Part shown: positions 1-8,515 of the stretch, one piece after another
How the letters are laid out: each line of letters starts with the position of its first letter
Numbering within the stretch: the stretch's first letter is position 1
Assembly: GCA_964579205.1 (NCBI GenBank)
Contig: CAZOFH010000013.1
Coordinates: 1 to 24,118, forward strand
Source: UBA7867 sp964579205
GTDB taxonomy: Bacteria > Bacillota > Clostridia > Christensenellales > UBA1242
Reading direction: 5' to 3'
DNA length: 24,118 nucleotides
Translations under genes and position numbers: made by a program
The notes under the pieces: model-generated
The model's database searches: none
What the model was told of the DNA's origin: nothing
What the model saw: only the letters and a program-made list of their open reading frames with translations

Positions 1-1046
<1,046 letters not shown>

Positions 1047-1080
1047 TAAGGAACGGTTTAGAGCCGTAACCAAGTCGACT

Positions 1081-1146
1081 TCGCATCTAGCGATAGATGC
1101 GATGGTGCCATAGCAGTTTGACTGCTCGCGCAAAGTGATGCTTTGC
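1081..1146 (+). other. Three tandem hairpins in the 16S 3' trailer
   Basis: Three consecutive perfect stems follow the mature 16S end. TCGCATCTA/TAGATGCGA has 9 bp and a GCGA (GNRA) tetraloop (1081-1102). AGCAG/CTGCT lies at 1112-1126, and GCAAAG/CTTTGC at 1130-1146. A short AAAAC/GTTTT stem follows at 1171-1186. They are probably rRNA-trailer processing structures, perhaps pairing in part with the unseen 5' leader. That role is inference; the stems are read directly. Confidence 0.6.
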
Positions 1147-1199
1147 AACAAGACAAGACAAAAAGCTTATAAAACTATTCGGTTTTCAAATATTTGAGA

Positions 1200-1231
1200 T
1201 GAGATTAATCGCAAGATTGGTCTCATTTTTT
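1200..1231 (+). terminator. Intrinsic terminator after 16S
   Basis: TGAGATTAATC, loop GCAA, GATTGGTCTCA: an 11-bp stem with two G-U pairs, followed directly by six T residues (1226-1231). It lies about 155 nt past the 16S end and would end transcription before any 23S gene, so this 16S appears to be transcribed alone at its 3' side. Confidence 0.85.
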
Positions 1232-1336
1232 GTTTTTATTTAGGTTTTTGCGAGTGGGGGGATGTGGGTGAAAATGTCGTATTTTACGTAAAAACAAAAA
1301 AATATCAAATTTTTAAAACTTTTTGTCAAAATAATC
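1232..1336. other. Intergenic spacer, no gene seen
   Basis: AT-rich spacer between the 16S terminator and the S10 promoter. It holds a G6 run near 1256 and a 12-bp palindrome TTTTACGTAAAA at 1282-1293. I see no coding signal and can assign no function. Confidence 0.5.
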
Positions 1337-1365
1337 TTGACAAGATACTCAAAATGTTATATACT
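1337..1365 (+). promoter_or_regulatory. SigA promoter of the S10 superoperon
   Basis: TTGACA (1337-1342), a 17-nt spacer, and TATACT (1360-1365): near-perfect housekeeping promoter with expected start near 1372. The -35 box is the right half of a perfect inverted repeat, TTGTCAA-N7-TTGACAA (1323-1343). It is the only strong promoter I see before rpsJ, so the operon starts here rather than continuing from rpsL-rpsG-fusA-tuf as in many Bacillota. Confidence 0.88.
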
Positions 1366-1371
1366 AGTCTT

Positions 1372-1701
1372 ACTGTTAGTCTGGGTAGAAACTCAAAGTT
1401 ACCACGCAATAGCAACTTTGTGAGGACAATTTGAGTGGACAAGTGACACAAAAGTGTTGCGGCCAAGCGATAAAATTTCGTTTTTATTTTTTGACTTTCA
1501 GCGCGACACACACGGATGCGTATTCTCGTGCGCGTGGGTACATTATTTATATTGTGGCAATATGAGGCAGGGAAAATAATTTTTGCCAATTTTGCTATTT
1601 ATGATACCCATACGGCACGGGCGAAACAGCGTTGTGCAGAATGGCGGTTTTTACTGCTTAGAGGTTAGCTTGGTTTAGTTTATTTCTTTGGAGGTTGTAC
1701 A
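1372..1701 (+). promoter_or_regulatory. Long 5' leader of the S10 operon (about 330 nt)
   Basis: Untranslated stretch between promoter and rpsJ. Visible stems include CAAAGTT/AACTTTG (1394-1420), a two-part hairpin with CCAT/ATGG outside GCAC/GTGC (1608-1644), and GCGGT/ACTGC with a TTTT loop (1644-1657). The rpsJ Shine-Dalgarno GGAGG is at 1690-1694. S10 leaders in other bacteria are autoregulated by L4. I cannot match this one to a known L4 leader, so regulation here is inference from length and structure. Confidence 0.5.
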
Positions 1702-2010
1702 ATGAGTACACAAAAAATTAGGATTAAGTTAAAGTCTTTTGACCATCGCTTAATTGATGAGGCTGCCGCTCGTATAGTCGATGCAGCCACCAAGTCTGGA
1801 TGCAAAGTGTCTGGACCGATTCCTCTACCAACAGGTAAGGAAATTATTACTGTCTTGAGAGCGACTTTTGCTCACAAGGATAGTCGTGAGCAATTTGAAT
1901 TGCGCACCCACAAACGCCTGATTGATATTATCAGTGCTAACAGCAAGACCGTTGACATCTTGTCAAAGTTGGACTTGCCTGCTGGTGTTGATATCAATAT
2001 CAAACTCTAG
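1702..2010 (+). CDS. rpsJ: 30S ribosomal protein S10
   Basis: Component of the 30S head and, in other bacteria, the NusE subunit of antitermination complexes. The 102 aa are the usual length. The N-terminal segment KIRIKLKSFDHRLID and the SGPIPLPT loop (about 37-44), which inserts into the head, are typical. GGAGG lies 7 nt before the ATG. It is the first gene of the long operon and the first coding sequence after the 330-nt leader, so it should feel any leader-based control first. rplC follows after 29 nt. Confidence 0.98.
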   Translation: MSTQKIRIKLKSFDHRLIDEAAARIVDAATKSGCKVSGPIPLPTGKEIITVLRATFAHKDSREQFELRTHKRLIDIISANSKTVDILSKLDLPAGVDINIKL

Positions 2011-2039
2011 GCAAACAACGATAAAAGGAGATTTGAGTT

Positions 2040-2669
2040 ATGAACAAAGCAATTTTAGGTAAGAAACTTGGTATGACACAAGTTTTTGCTACCAATGGCC
2101 TAGTAATCCCTGTAACCGTTGTTGAGGCAGAGCCAAATGTTATCGTTCAAATCAAGAACGAGGACAAGGATGGTTACAATGCGATTGTTGTTGCCTATGG
2201 TAGTATCAAGAAGGATTTGGTAAACAAACCTCGCGCAGGTACGTTTGCCAAGGCTGGCGTGGAGCCAAAGCGCTCATTGCGTGAATTCCGCGTAGACAAT
2301 GTAGAAAGCTACGCTGTTGGACAGGAAATCAAGTGTGACATCTTTGCAGAAGGCGAAAAGGTTGACGTAATCGGTAATAGCCGTGGTCGTGGATTTACAG
2401 GTATCATCTTCCGTTGGAATATGCATCACCAAGACAACACCCACGGTGGTAACAAGATTCACCGTCACCAATCATTGGGTAGTGGTCCAGGAGTTGCCAA
2501 AGTATTCAAAGGCAAGAAGATGGCTGGCCGCTATGGTGGTACTCGTACAACTGTCCAAAACCTTGAGGTCGTAAGGGTTGATAGTAGCAGAAATTTAATT
2601 TTGGTTAAGGGCGCAATCCCAGGACCACGCAACGGTGTGGTAATGGTTAGAGACGCTGTCAAGGCCTAA
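2040..2669 (+). CDS. rplC: 50S ribosomal protein L3
   Basis: Early-assembly 50S protein whose long loop reaches the peptidyl transferase centre. Length 209 aa is normal. The start (AILGKKLGMTQVF) and the C-terminal block (FKGKKMAGRYGG, VQNLEVVRVD, AIPGPRNG) are clear. The tip loop, residues about 125-150, is unusual: after THGG it reads NKIHRHQSLGSGPG where most bacteria have a form of RFHRRPGSMG. The alignment needs no gap, so this is substitution, not a frameshift. Preceded by AAAAGGAG. Second gene of the S10 operon, 14 nt before rplD. Confidence 0.97.
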   Translation: MNKAILGKKLGMTQVFATNGLVIPVTVVEAEPNVIVQIKNEDKDGYNAIVVAYGSIKKDLVNKPRAGTFAKAGVEPKRSLREFRVDNVESYAVGQEIKCDIFAEGEKVDVIGNSRGRGFTGIIFRWNMHHQDNTHGGNKIHRHQSLGSGPGVAKVFKGKKMAGRYGGTRTTVQNLEVVRVDSSRNLILVKGAIPGPRNGVVMVRDAVKA

Positions 2670-2683
2670 GAGGAGATAAGACA

Positions 2684-3310
2684 ATGCCTACAACAAAAGT
2701 TTATAATTTGCAAGCCGTAGAAGTTGGTAACGTAAAATTGGATGACTCAGTATTCGCAAAAGAGTACAACGAGGCTCTGATTCACCAAGTTGTGGTTGCT
2801 TACCTCAACAACCAGCGTCAAGGCACAAAGGGGACTCTCAGCCGTAGCGAAGTGCGCGGTAGAGCCAAAAAGCCTTGGAGACAAAAGGGTACTGGTCACG
2901 CTCGTCAGGGTAGTAGACGCGGACCTCAATGGACCAAGGGTGGACTTGCCTTTGCTATCAAGTCAAGGGACTTTAGCCAAAAAGTAAACAAGACTGCAAA
3001 GCGCGTAGCATTTTGTAGTGCCATCAGCCAAAAGTTGGCAGACAACGACATTTATGTTGTAGAGAACTTTGAGTTGAAAGACCACAAGACAAAATCTATG
3101 AAAGCAGTTTTGGACGCATTCAAGTGCGAAAAGTCAGTTTTGGTCGTTTTGGATCAGCCTAATGAAAACGTAATGCTCGCAAGCGGCAACCTAAACAAGG
3201 TTCTCGTCGAGAATTATAGTTTGATTAACATTTATCAAATCATTTGCGCTGACAAAATTCTCATCACAAAGCAGGCTGTAAAATCTATAGAGGAGGCTTA
3301 TACTGAATAA
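2684..3310 (+). CDS. rplD: 50S ribosomal protein L4
   Basis: 50S protein lining the exit-tunnel constriction, and in other bacteria the autoregulator of the S10 operon. At 208 aa it has normal length. The tunnel-loop region is well kept: RSEVRGRAKKPWRQKGTGHA then RQGSRRGPQW (about 54-86). Its TAA overlaps the rplW start by one base (TAATG), which favours translational coupling. Whether it controls this operon through the 330-nt leader cannot be seen from sequence. Confidence 0.97.
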   Translation: MPTTKVYNLQAVEVGNVKLDDSVFAKEYNEALIHQVVVAYLNNQRQGTKGTLSRSEVRGRAKKPWRQKGTGHARQGSRRGPQWTKGGLAFAIKSRDFSQKVNKTAKRVAFCSAISQKLADNDIYVVENFELKDHKTKSMKAVLDAFKCEKSVLVVLDQPNENVMLASGNLNKVLVENYSLINIYQIICADKILITKQAVKSIEEAYTE

Positions 3311-3603
3311 TGGAAGCAACAAAAGTTATTATCAAACCGCTTATGTCAGAAAAAAGTTATGCCGATATAGCCAACAAGAAATACTGGTTTGTGGTAGACA
3401 AGGCGGCTACAAAAACACAAATTAAAGATGCTGTAGAAACAATGTTTGGAGTTAGCGTTGACTCTGTAAACACTAGCATCACTTCACAAAAACCAAAAAA
3501 GAGACAAGGAAGAATTTCTGGTCACACATCAGCACGCAAAAAGGCTGTCGTTACCCTCAAAAAGGATAGCAAACCGATCGCATTCTTCGAGAGCTTGTCA
3601 TAA
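3310..3603 (+). CDS. rplW: 50S ribosomal protein L23
   Basis: Protein at the tunnel exit that in other bacteria docks trigger factor and SRP. Length 97 aa is typical. Visible family features are the opening KVIIKPLMSEKSY, the central KYWFVVDKAATK strand and the basic segment KPKKRQGRISGHTSARKKAVVTL. The ATG shares one base with the rplD stop, and an internal AGAGGAGG just before it in rplD provides the ribosome site. Confidence 0.97.
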   Translation: MEATKVIIKPLMSEKSYADIANKKYWFVVDKAATKTQIKDAVETMFGVSVDSVNTSITSQKPKKRQGRISGHTSARKKAVVTLKKDSKPIAFFESLS

Positions 3604-3623
3604 TGCACGGGAGGTAAGAGAAT

Positions 3624-4451
3624 ATGGCAGTTAAAAGATTTAGACCTGTTACACCTACATTGCGTGGCACAGTTCGCCCTACTTTTGAGGAAATCACGAC
3701 AAACACTCCAGAAAAGAGTTTGTTGGAGCCGATAAAGAAGAAAGCAGGTCGTAATATGTACGGTCGTATAACCGTGCGTCATCAAGGTGGCGGTACAAAA
3801 CGCAAATACCGCGTAATTGATTTCAAGAGAAACAAAGATGGCATCCCTGCTACTGTAAAAACTATTGAGTACGATCCAAACCGTAGCGCTTACATCGCTT
3901 TGCTGCAATACGCAGACGGTGAAAAGCGTTACATATTGGCTCCTCTCGGGTTGACCGTTGGTCAAGTCGTTACCAGTGGTGCAGGCAGCGAGATTAAAGT
4001 GGGTAACGCTATGGCTATGGCAGATATGCCAGTAGGTACAGTGATTCACAATATCGAGATGCAGCCGGGCAAAGGCGGGCAGATGGCTCGTAGTGCTGGT
4101 GAGGCAGCGCGTTTGGTAGCAAAAGAGGGTACTAGAGCTACACTCAAACTCCCAAGCGGCGAGATGCGTATGGTTTCAAGTAAATGTCGAGCAACAATCG
4201 GTCAGGTCGGTAACGTTGACCACGAGTTGGTGAAATGGGGTAAGGCTGGTAACACTCGTTACCGTGGTATTCGTCCAACCGTTCGTGGTAGTGTTATGAA
4301 CCCGGTTGATCACCCACACGGTGGTGGTGAATCAAAGGCTCCAATCGGTTTGCCTGGTCCACGTACCCCTTGGGGTAAACCTGCTCTTGGTAAGAAGACA
4401 CGTAACAAGAAGAAGCCAAGTAGTAGAATGATTTTGAAAAGAGTTAATTAG
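3624..4451 (+). CDS. rplB: 50S ribosomal protein L2
   Basis: Central 50S protein needed for subunit joining and peptidyl transferase structure. At 275 aa it matches the family. The RNA-binding core (GRITVRHQGGGTKRKYR, about 47-63) and the near-invariant C-terminal motif NPVDHPHGGGE (about 226-236), followed by PRTPWGKPALGKKTRNKKK, are present. The catalytic-centre-proximal histidine in HPHGGG is kept. The ATG at 3624 follows GGGAGG. The next gene, rpsS, starts 11 nt downstream. Confidence 0.98.
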   Translation: MAVKRFRPVTPTLRGTVRPTFEEITTNTPEKSLLEPIKKKAGRNMYGRITVRHQGGGTKRKYRVIDFKRNKDGIPATVKTIEYDPNRSAYIALLQYADGEKRYILAPLGLTVGQVVTSGAGSEIKVGNAMAMADMPVGTVIHNIEMQPGKGGQMARSAGEAARLVAKEGTRATLKLPSGEMRMVSSKCRATIGQVGNVDHELVKWGKAGNTRYRGIRPTVRGSVMNPVDHPHGGGESKAPIGLPGPRTPWGKPALGKKTRNKKKPSSRMILKRVN

Positions 4452-4462
4452 GAGTAAGCAAT

Positions 4463-4741
4463 ATGAGTAGAAGTTTAAAGAAAATGCCGTATGTTGAGAA
4501 GCGTTTGATGGCTCGCGTGCAAGAACTCAATGCCAAGAATGAGAAGAAACCTCTCAAGACTTGGTCTAGAGCAAGCACAATCTACCCAGACTTCGTTGGA
4601 CATACAATCGCTGTTCACAACGGTCGTAAGCACATTCCAGTTTACTGCTCTGCAGAAATGGTAGGTCACAAACTCGGTGAGTTTGCTCCGACAAGAACAT
4701 TTAAAGGTCACAGTGGCTCAAAAGTCGCTGCCGCAAAATAA
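4463..4741 (+). CDS. rpsS: 30S ribosomal protein S19
   Basis: 30S head protein contacting S13 and the A-site finger. At 92 aa it is standard. The typical start SRSLKKMPYVEKRL and the motifs WSRASTIYPDFVGHTIAVHNG and FAPTRTFKGH are all seen, so the call is secure. A GGAG site lies 8 nt before the ATG. It sits between rplB and rplV, the invariant S10-operon order. Confidence 0.98.
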   Translation: MSRSLKKMPYVEKRLMARVQELNAKNEKKPLKTWSRASTIYPDFVGHTIAVHNGRKHIPVYCSAEMVGHKLGEFAPTRTFKGHSGSKVAAAK

Positions 4742-4759
4742 TATTAAGAGGTAAAGTTT

Positions 4760-5308
4760 ATGGCAAAAAGAATGAAAGAGAAAGCTATTGCTCGCAAACA
4801 AAATGCTGACAGACGCCCGCAAGCAACTGCCAAGTATGTTCGTATCAGCCCTAGCAAAGTCAAAATCGTCCTCGATATTATTCGTGGTAAAGACTTTAAC
4901 GAGGCAATGGCTATTTTGATGGGTACTCCAAAGGCTGCTAGCGAAATTTTGATTAAAGTTTTGGCTAGTGCGGGTGCAAATGCAGAAAACAATTTGAATA
5001 TGAGTAAAGAAGACCTATTTGTTGCTGAGTGTTTCGCAAACCCAGGTCCAATTTACAAACGTTGGTGGCCACGTTCTCACGGTAGTGCTGACACTATTTT
5101 GAAGCGTACTAGTCACATCACAATCATCTTGGATGAAAAGCAAAACGAGGTGTTTGCAAAGCCTGTGAAAAAGGCTGAGGCTACCACTTCGGTTGACGTA
5201 AATGCAGAAGCAAAAGAGGAAGTAAAGGAAGAGGCTGCTGATGCCGCTACCAAAAAGACTACTTCAACTGCAAAAAAGACAACAACTAAGAAAGGAGGCG
5301 CGAAGTAA
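4760..5308 (+). CDS. rplV: 50S ribosomal protein L22 with a Lys/Glu/Ala/Thr-rich C-terminal tail
   Basis: Exit-tunnel protein. Residues about 20-127 form the L22 fold, ending in the usual KRTSHITIIL (115-124). The beta-hairpin that lines the tunnel reads KRWWPRSHGSADTILKRTS (100-118), where most bacteria have an RPRAxGRA loop. After residue 129 comes a low-complexity tail of about 50 residues rich in Lys, Glu, Ala and Thr; the family usually ends near 110-120 aa. The tail's last codons contain the AGGAGG (5292-5297) used by rpsC, which starts 2 nt after the stop. Confidence 0.96.
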   Translation: MAKRMKEKAIARKQNADRRPQATAKYVRISPSKVKIVLDIIRGKDFNEAMAILMGTPKAASEILIKVLASAGANAENNLNMSKEDLFVAECFANPGPIYKRWWPRSHGSADTILKRTSHITIILDEKQNEVFAKPVKKAEATTSVDVNAEAKEEVKEEAADAATKKTTSTAKKTTTKKGGAK

Positions 5309-5310
5309 TT

Positions 5311-5985
5311 ATGGGGCAGAAAGTTAATCCACACGGATTTAGAGTAGGCGTTGTAAAAGAATGGAATGCAAACTGGTTTGCAACCAAAGAGAACTTTGGT
5401 GCCATTTTGAAAGAAGACAACGTTGTCCGTTCGTTTATTGAGAAGAAGTACAAAGATGCTTTGATTTCTCGCGTTTCTATTGACCGTGCTCAGAGCGATC
5501 AAAAAATCACTATCAACATCTTTACCGGTCGTCCGGGTGTCATTATTGGGCAAAAGGGTGCTGGTATTGAAGAGTTGCGCAAACAACTCGACAAATTGGT
5601 GAATGGTAAGCAAGTTACTATTAACATCAAAGAAGTTAAAAACTTGGATGCTGACGCAACAATCGTTGCTGAGACAATCGCTACACAAATTGAAAAGCGT
5701 ATCCTCGTAAAACGCGCTATTAAGTCAAACTTGCAACGCGTTATGAAGGCTAACGGCGTGTTGGGTTGTAAAATCCTTGTTAAGGGTCGTATCAATGGTG
5801 CCGAGATTGCTCGTACTGAGCAGTACGCACTAGGTTCTGTTCCTTTGCACACAATCAGAGCAGACATCGACTACGGCGTCGCACGCGCAAACACCACCTA
5901 TGGTGTTTTGGGTGTAAAAGTTTGGATTTACAAAGGTGAAATCCTCAAATCAAACAAGACCCAAAAGCAAGGGGGTGAGCAATAA
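5311..5985 (+). CDS. rpsC: 30S ribosomal protein S3
   Basis: 30S protein at the mRNA entry channel with helicase-related function in other bacteria. Length 224 aa is normal. MGQKVNPHGFRVG opens the protein. The type II KH domain is marked by GRPGVIIGQKGAGIEELR (about 71-88), with its GxxG loop. The C-terminal domain holds GRINGAEIARTE and LHTIRADIDYG. It is joined tightly to neighbours: 2 nt from rplV and a TAATG overlap with rplP. Confidence 0.98.
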   Translation: MGQKVNPHGFRVGVVKEWNANWFATKENFGAILKEDNVVRSFIEKKYKDALISRVSIDRAQSDQKITINIFTGRPGVIIGQKGAGIEELRKQLDKLVNGKQVTINIKEVKNLDADATIVAETIATQIEKRILVKRAIKSNLQRVMKANGVLGCKILVKGRINGAEIARTEQYALGSVPLHTIRADIDYGVARANTTYGVLGVKVWIYKGEILKSNKTQKQGGEQ

Positions 5986-6467
5986 TGCTATTACCTAAGA
6001 GAACAAAACACCGTAAGGTTCAAAAAGGCCGTATGAAAGGTCAGGCTCTCCGTGGAAACCGTATCGCTTATGGTGAGTACGGGCTTGTTGCTACAGAGCC
6101 TTGTTGGATTGAGTCAAAACAAATCGAGGCAGCGCGTATCGCTATGACTCGTTATATGAAGAGGGTCGGTCGTGTTTGGATCAAAATCTTCCCAGACAAA
6201 CCATTCTCTCAAAAACCTTTGGGAACCCGTATGGGTAAAGGTAAAGGTAACCTCGAGGGTTGGGTAGCAGTTGTTCGCCCAGGCAGAGTGTTATTTGAAA
6301 TTCAAGGCGTTAGTGAAGAGGTTGCTCGCGAAGCACTTCGCTTGGCTTCTCACAAATTGCCTCTCAAAACAAAATTCTACAGCAAGGCTGACCTTGACGC
6401 AATCGTTGATGCAAAGCTTGGCGTAGAAAAGACTACAAGCAAGGAGGAAAAAGGTAATGAAAACTAA
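5985..6467 (+). CDS. rplP: 50S ribosomal protein L16, extended C-terminus
   Basis: 50S protein near the A site and tRNA elbow. The core is clear: MLLPKRTKHRKVQKGRMKG, IEAARIAMTRYMKR, and VAREALRLASHKLPLKTKF. At 160 aa it exceeds the usual 137-145, with about 18 extra charged residues ending KTTSKEEKGNEN. The extension runs over the rpmC Shine-Dalgarno (GGAGG) and overlaps the rpmC start by 11 nt, so translation of the pair is probably coupled. The start codon shares one base with the rpsC stop. Confidence 0.97.
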   Translation: MLLPKRTKHRKVQKGRMKGQALRGNRIAYGEYGLVATEPCWIESKQIEAARIAMTRYMKRVGRVWIKIFPDKPFSQKPLGTRMGKGKGNLEGWVAVVRPGRVLFEIQGVSEEVAREALRLASHKLPLKTKFYSKADLDAIVDAKLGVEKTTSKEEKGNEN

Positions 6468-6663
6468 TGAGTTTAGACAAATGACAACCGAAGAGTTGCA
6501 AAACAAACTCAAAGCACTCAAAAGTGAACACTTTAACCTTCGTTTCTCTCACGCTACTGGTCAATTAACAAATCCTATGATGCTCAACACCGTCCGCAAA
6601 GACATTGCCAAAGTAATGACAATTCTTCGCGAGCGTGAGTTGGCTGAGAAAAAGGTTAACTAG
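6457..6663 (+). CDS. rpmC: 50S ribosomal protein L29
   Basis: Small helical hairpin protein at the tunnel exit next to L23. At 68 aa it has normal length. The family start MKTNEFRQMTTEELQNKLK and the central KSEHFNLRFSHATGQLTNP with NTVRKDIAKVMTILRERE are evident. The start at 6457 lies inside the end of rplP in another frame. It is preceded by GGAGG at a workable distance, and the N-terminus fits only this start. Confidence 0.97.
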   Translation: MKTNEFRQMTTEELQNKLKALKSEHFNLRFSHATGQLTNPMMLNTVRKDIAKVMTILRERELAEKKVN

Positions 6664-6677
6664 GGTGGAGGTAAGTT

Positions 6678-6941
6678 ATGGAAAACCAAGAAAGAAACAG
6701 TCGTAAACAGCGTGTGGGTATCGTGGTTAGCAACCTGATGGACAAAACTGCAGTAGTTGCAATCGTAAACAGCGTTCGCCACCCAATTTATAACAAGATT
6801 GTCAAGAAAACTGTAAAGTTTTTCGTTGATGACCCAAAGAATGAGTGCTCAATAGGTGATAAGGTCGTAATCGCCGAGACTCGTCCTCTTTCCAAAAATA
6901 AGCACTTTAGATTAGTGAAGATTTTGGAAAAAGCGAAATAA
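6678..6941 (+). CDS. rpsQ: 30S ribosomal protein S17
   Basis: Primary-assembly 30S protein with an OB fold. At 87 aa it is standard. RKQRVGIVVSNLMDKTAVVAI (9-29) and the RHPIYNKIVKKTVKFFVDD strand (34-52), followed by GDKVVIAETRPLSKNKHFRLV, match the family. A GGAGG at 6666-6670 serves the ATG. It sits between rpmC and rplN in the usual order. Confidence 0.97.
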   Translation: MENQERNSRKQRVGIVVSNLMDKTAVVAIVNSVRHPIYNKIVKKTVKFFVDDPKNECSIGDKVVIAETRPLSKNKHFRLVKILEKAK

Positions 6942-6962
6942 TTTTTAAGGAGTGAATCTAAT

Positions 6963-7331
6963 ATGATAATGCCTCAAACAAGATTAAAAGTAGCCGACAA
7001 CACTGGTGCAAAAGTTTTGATGTGTATCCGTGTTTTGGGTGGCTCTTTTAGAAAAACTGCAAACATTGGCGATGTCATCGTTGGTACTGTAAAGAGCGCT
7101 ATCCCCGGTGGTAGCGTAAAGAAAGGCGATGTTGTCAAAGCAGTTATCGTTAGGTCAAAGAATGGTGTTCGCCGTGCCGACGGTAGTAGCATCAAGTTTG
7201 ACGAAAACGCAGTAGTTATCATTGATGGTAACAAGCAGCCAAAAGGTACTCGTGTATTTGGTCCTATCGCAAGAGAACTCCGTGAGCGTGACTTTATGAA
7301 AATTATTTCGCTCGCAAATGAAGTATTATAG
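6963..7331 (+). CDS. rplN: 50S ribosomal protein L14
   Basis: 50S interface protein and binding site of the silencing factor RsfS in other bacteria. Length 122 aa is exact for the family. RLKVADNTGAKVLMCIRVLGG (about 7-27), GDVIVGTVKSAIPGG and the C-terminal FGPIARELRERDFMKIISLA are conserved. Two ATGs lie in frame at 6963 and 6969. The first is chosen because it is correctly spaced from AAGGAGTG and gives the family length. Confidence 0.98.
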   Translation: MIMPQTRLKVADNTGAKVLMCIRVLGGSFRKTANIGDVIVGTVKSAIPGGSVKKGDVVKAVIVRSKNGVRRADGSSIKFDENAVVIIDGNKQPKGTRVFGPIARELRERDFMKIISLANEVL

Positions 7332-7343
7332 GGGGAATAAAGT

Positions 7344-7871
7344 ATGAACAGCAATCTAAGAACTGGCGACACCGTAAAAGTTATCTGCGGTGCCGACAAA
7401 GGCAAAACTGGCGTAATTATTGCCTCTGATGCAGAGCGCGGTAGAGTGACTATCGAGGGCGTAAACATCGTGTCAAAACACAGAAAGCCTCGTTCTCAAA
7501 AGGACAAGGGCGGCATCAAAAAAGAAGCCGCAGCAATTAATGTTTCTAATGTTTTGATTGTATGTCCAGAATGTGGCAAGGCAACAAGAATTGCTCACAA
7601 ACTAGACGACAAGGGCGAAAAGCACCGCGCTTGTAAAAAGTGTGGCGCGTTTATGGATGGCGCGAAAAAGACCCGTGCCAAAAAGGATGCCAAATCAGTA
7701 AAAGAAACAAAATCAGCAAAGGTCGAAAAAGCAGAAGCAAAAGAGGAGAAGGTAAAGAAAGCCGCTCCTAAGGCTACTGCAGCAAAAGCAACAAAGGCTA
7801 CAAGCACTGCTGGCAAGACCGCTAGCACAACAAAGCGCAAAGCCCCTGCTGCAAAATCACAAGGCAAGTAA
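7344..7871 (+). CDS. rplX: 50S ribosomal protein L24 with zinc ribbon and long Lys/Ala tail
   Basis: Assembly initiator protein near the tunnel exit. Residues 1-104 are a full L24: KOW segment (LRTGDTVKVICGADKGKTGVI, 5-25) and a Cys4 zinc-ribbon pattern C74-x2-C77 ... C97-x2-C100. Family length is about 100-110 aa. Here about 70 more residues follow, built almost only of Lys, Ala, Glu, Thr and Ser, resembling histone-H1-like tails. The tail is in frame and followed by a normal stop and the rplE ribosome site. It is probably disordered and RNA-binding; that is inference. Confidence 0.96.
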   Translation: MNSNLRTGDTVKVICGADKGKTGVIIASDAERGRVTIEGVNIVSKHRKPRSQKDKGGIKKEAAAINVSNVLIVCPECGKATRIAHKLDDKGEKHRACKKCGAFMDGAKKTRAKKDAKSVKETKSAKVEKAEAKEEKVKKAAPKATAAKATKATSTAGKTASTTKRKAPAAKSQGK

Positions 7872-7893
7872 CCACATTTTGGAGGAATAAATA

Positions 7894-8505
7894 GTGAAAG
7901 ATGAAGTTACTCAGGTTGCTAAAGAAACTGCAACCGATAGCAAAAGCACTAGCAAAAAGGTAAAACCTCGTTTGCAAGTGTTCTATGAAACCAAAGTTGT
8001 TCCTGCACTCGAAAAAGAGCGCGGCTACAAAAACATCAATCAAGTTCCACGCATCAACAAAATCGTGGTGAACGCTGGGCTTGGCGATGTAAAAGACAAC
8101 GCAAAGAGCTTTAATATGGCTGTGGACGAGTTGGGTTTGATTACTGGTCAAAAACCACTTGTTACAACCGCAAAGAAAGCAGTCGCAAACTTCAAACTCC
8201 GCGAGGGTATGAAGATTGGTGCAAAAATCACCTTGCGTGGTGACAGAATGTGGGAGTTTTTGGACAGATTGATTTCTGTTGCATTGCCTCGCGTTCGTGA
8301 CTTTAGAGGTATTTCTGCAAAGTCATTTGACGGCAATGGTAACTACTCAATGGGTATCAAAGAGCAGTTGATTTTCCCTGAAATTGATTACGACAAAATA
8401 GAAAAAGTAAGAGGCTTCGACATATGTATCGTTACAGATGCAAATACCGATGACGAAGCAAGAGCATTGCTAACAGCATTAGGAATGCCATTCAAAAAGG
8501 CGTAA
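7894..8505 (+). CDS. rplE: 50S ribosomal protein L5 with N-terminal extension, GTG start
   Basis: 50S protein binding 5S rRNA and contacting P-site tRNA. The family body begins at PRLQVFYETKVVPALEKE (about 25) and continues NQVPRINKIVVNAGLGD, GQKPLVTTAKKAVANFKLREG and GNYSMGIKEQLIFPEIDYDKI. At 203 aa it is about 20 residues longer than usual because of a polar lead-in rich in Lys, Thr and Ser. The GTG at 7894 is chosen from GGAGGAA at 7881-7887; no in-frame ATG lies near. Confidence 0.96.
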   Translation: MKDEVTQVAKETATDSKSTSKKVKPRLQVFYETKVVPALEKERGYKNINQVPRINKIVVNAGLGDVKDNAKSFNMAVDELGLITGQKPLVTTAKKAVANFKLREGMKIGAKITLRGDRMWEFLDRLISVALPRVRDFRGISAKSFDGNGNYSMGIKEQLIFPEIDYDKIEKVRGFDICIVTDANTDDEARALLTALGMPFKKA

Positions 8506-8515
8506 GGAGGATAAT

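Noticed and set aside
1282..1293. Palindrome TTTTACGTAAAA as an operator
   Set aside because: It is a single AT-rich palindrome 45 bp before the -35 box with no second copy; chance cannot be excluded.
1326..1589. Minus-strand 87-aa open reading frame before rpsJ
   Set aside because: It overlaps the S10 promoter and leader, has no ribosome site and no recognisable protein pattern.
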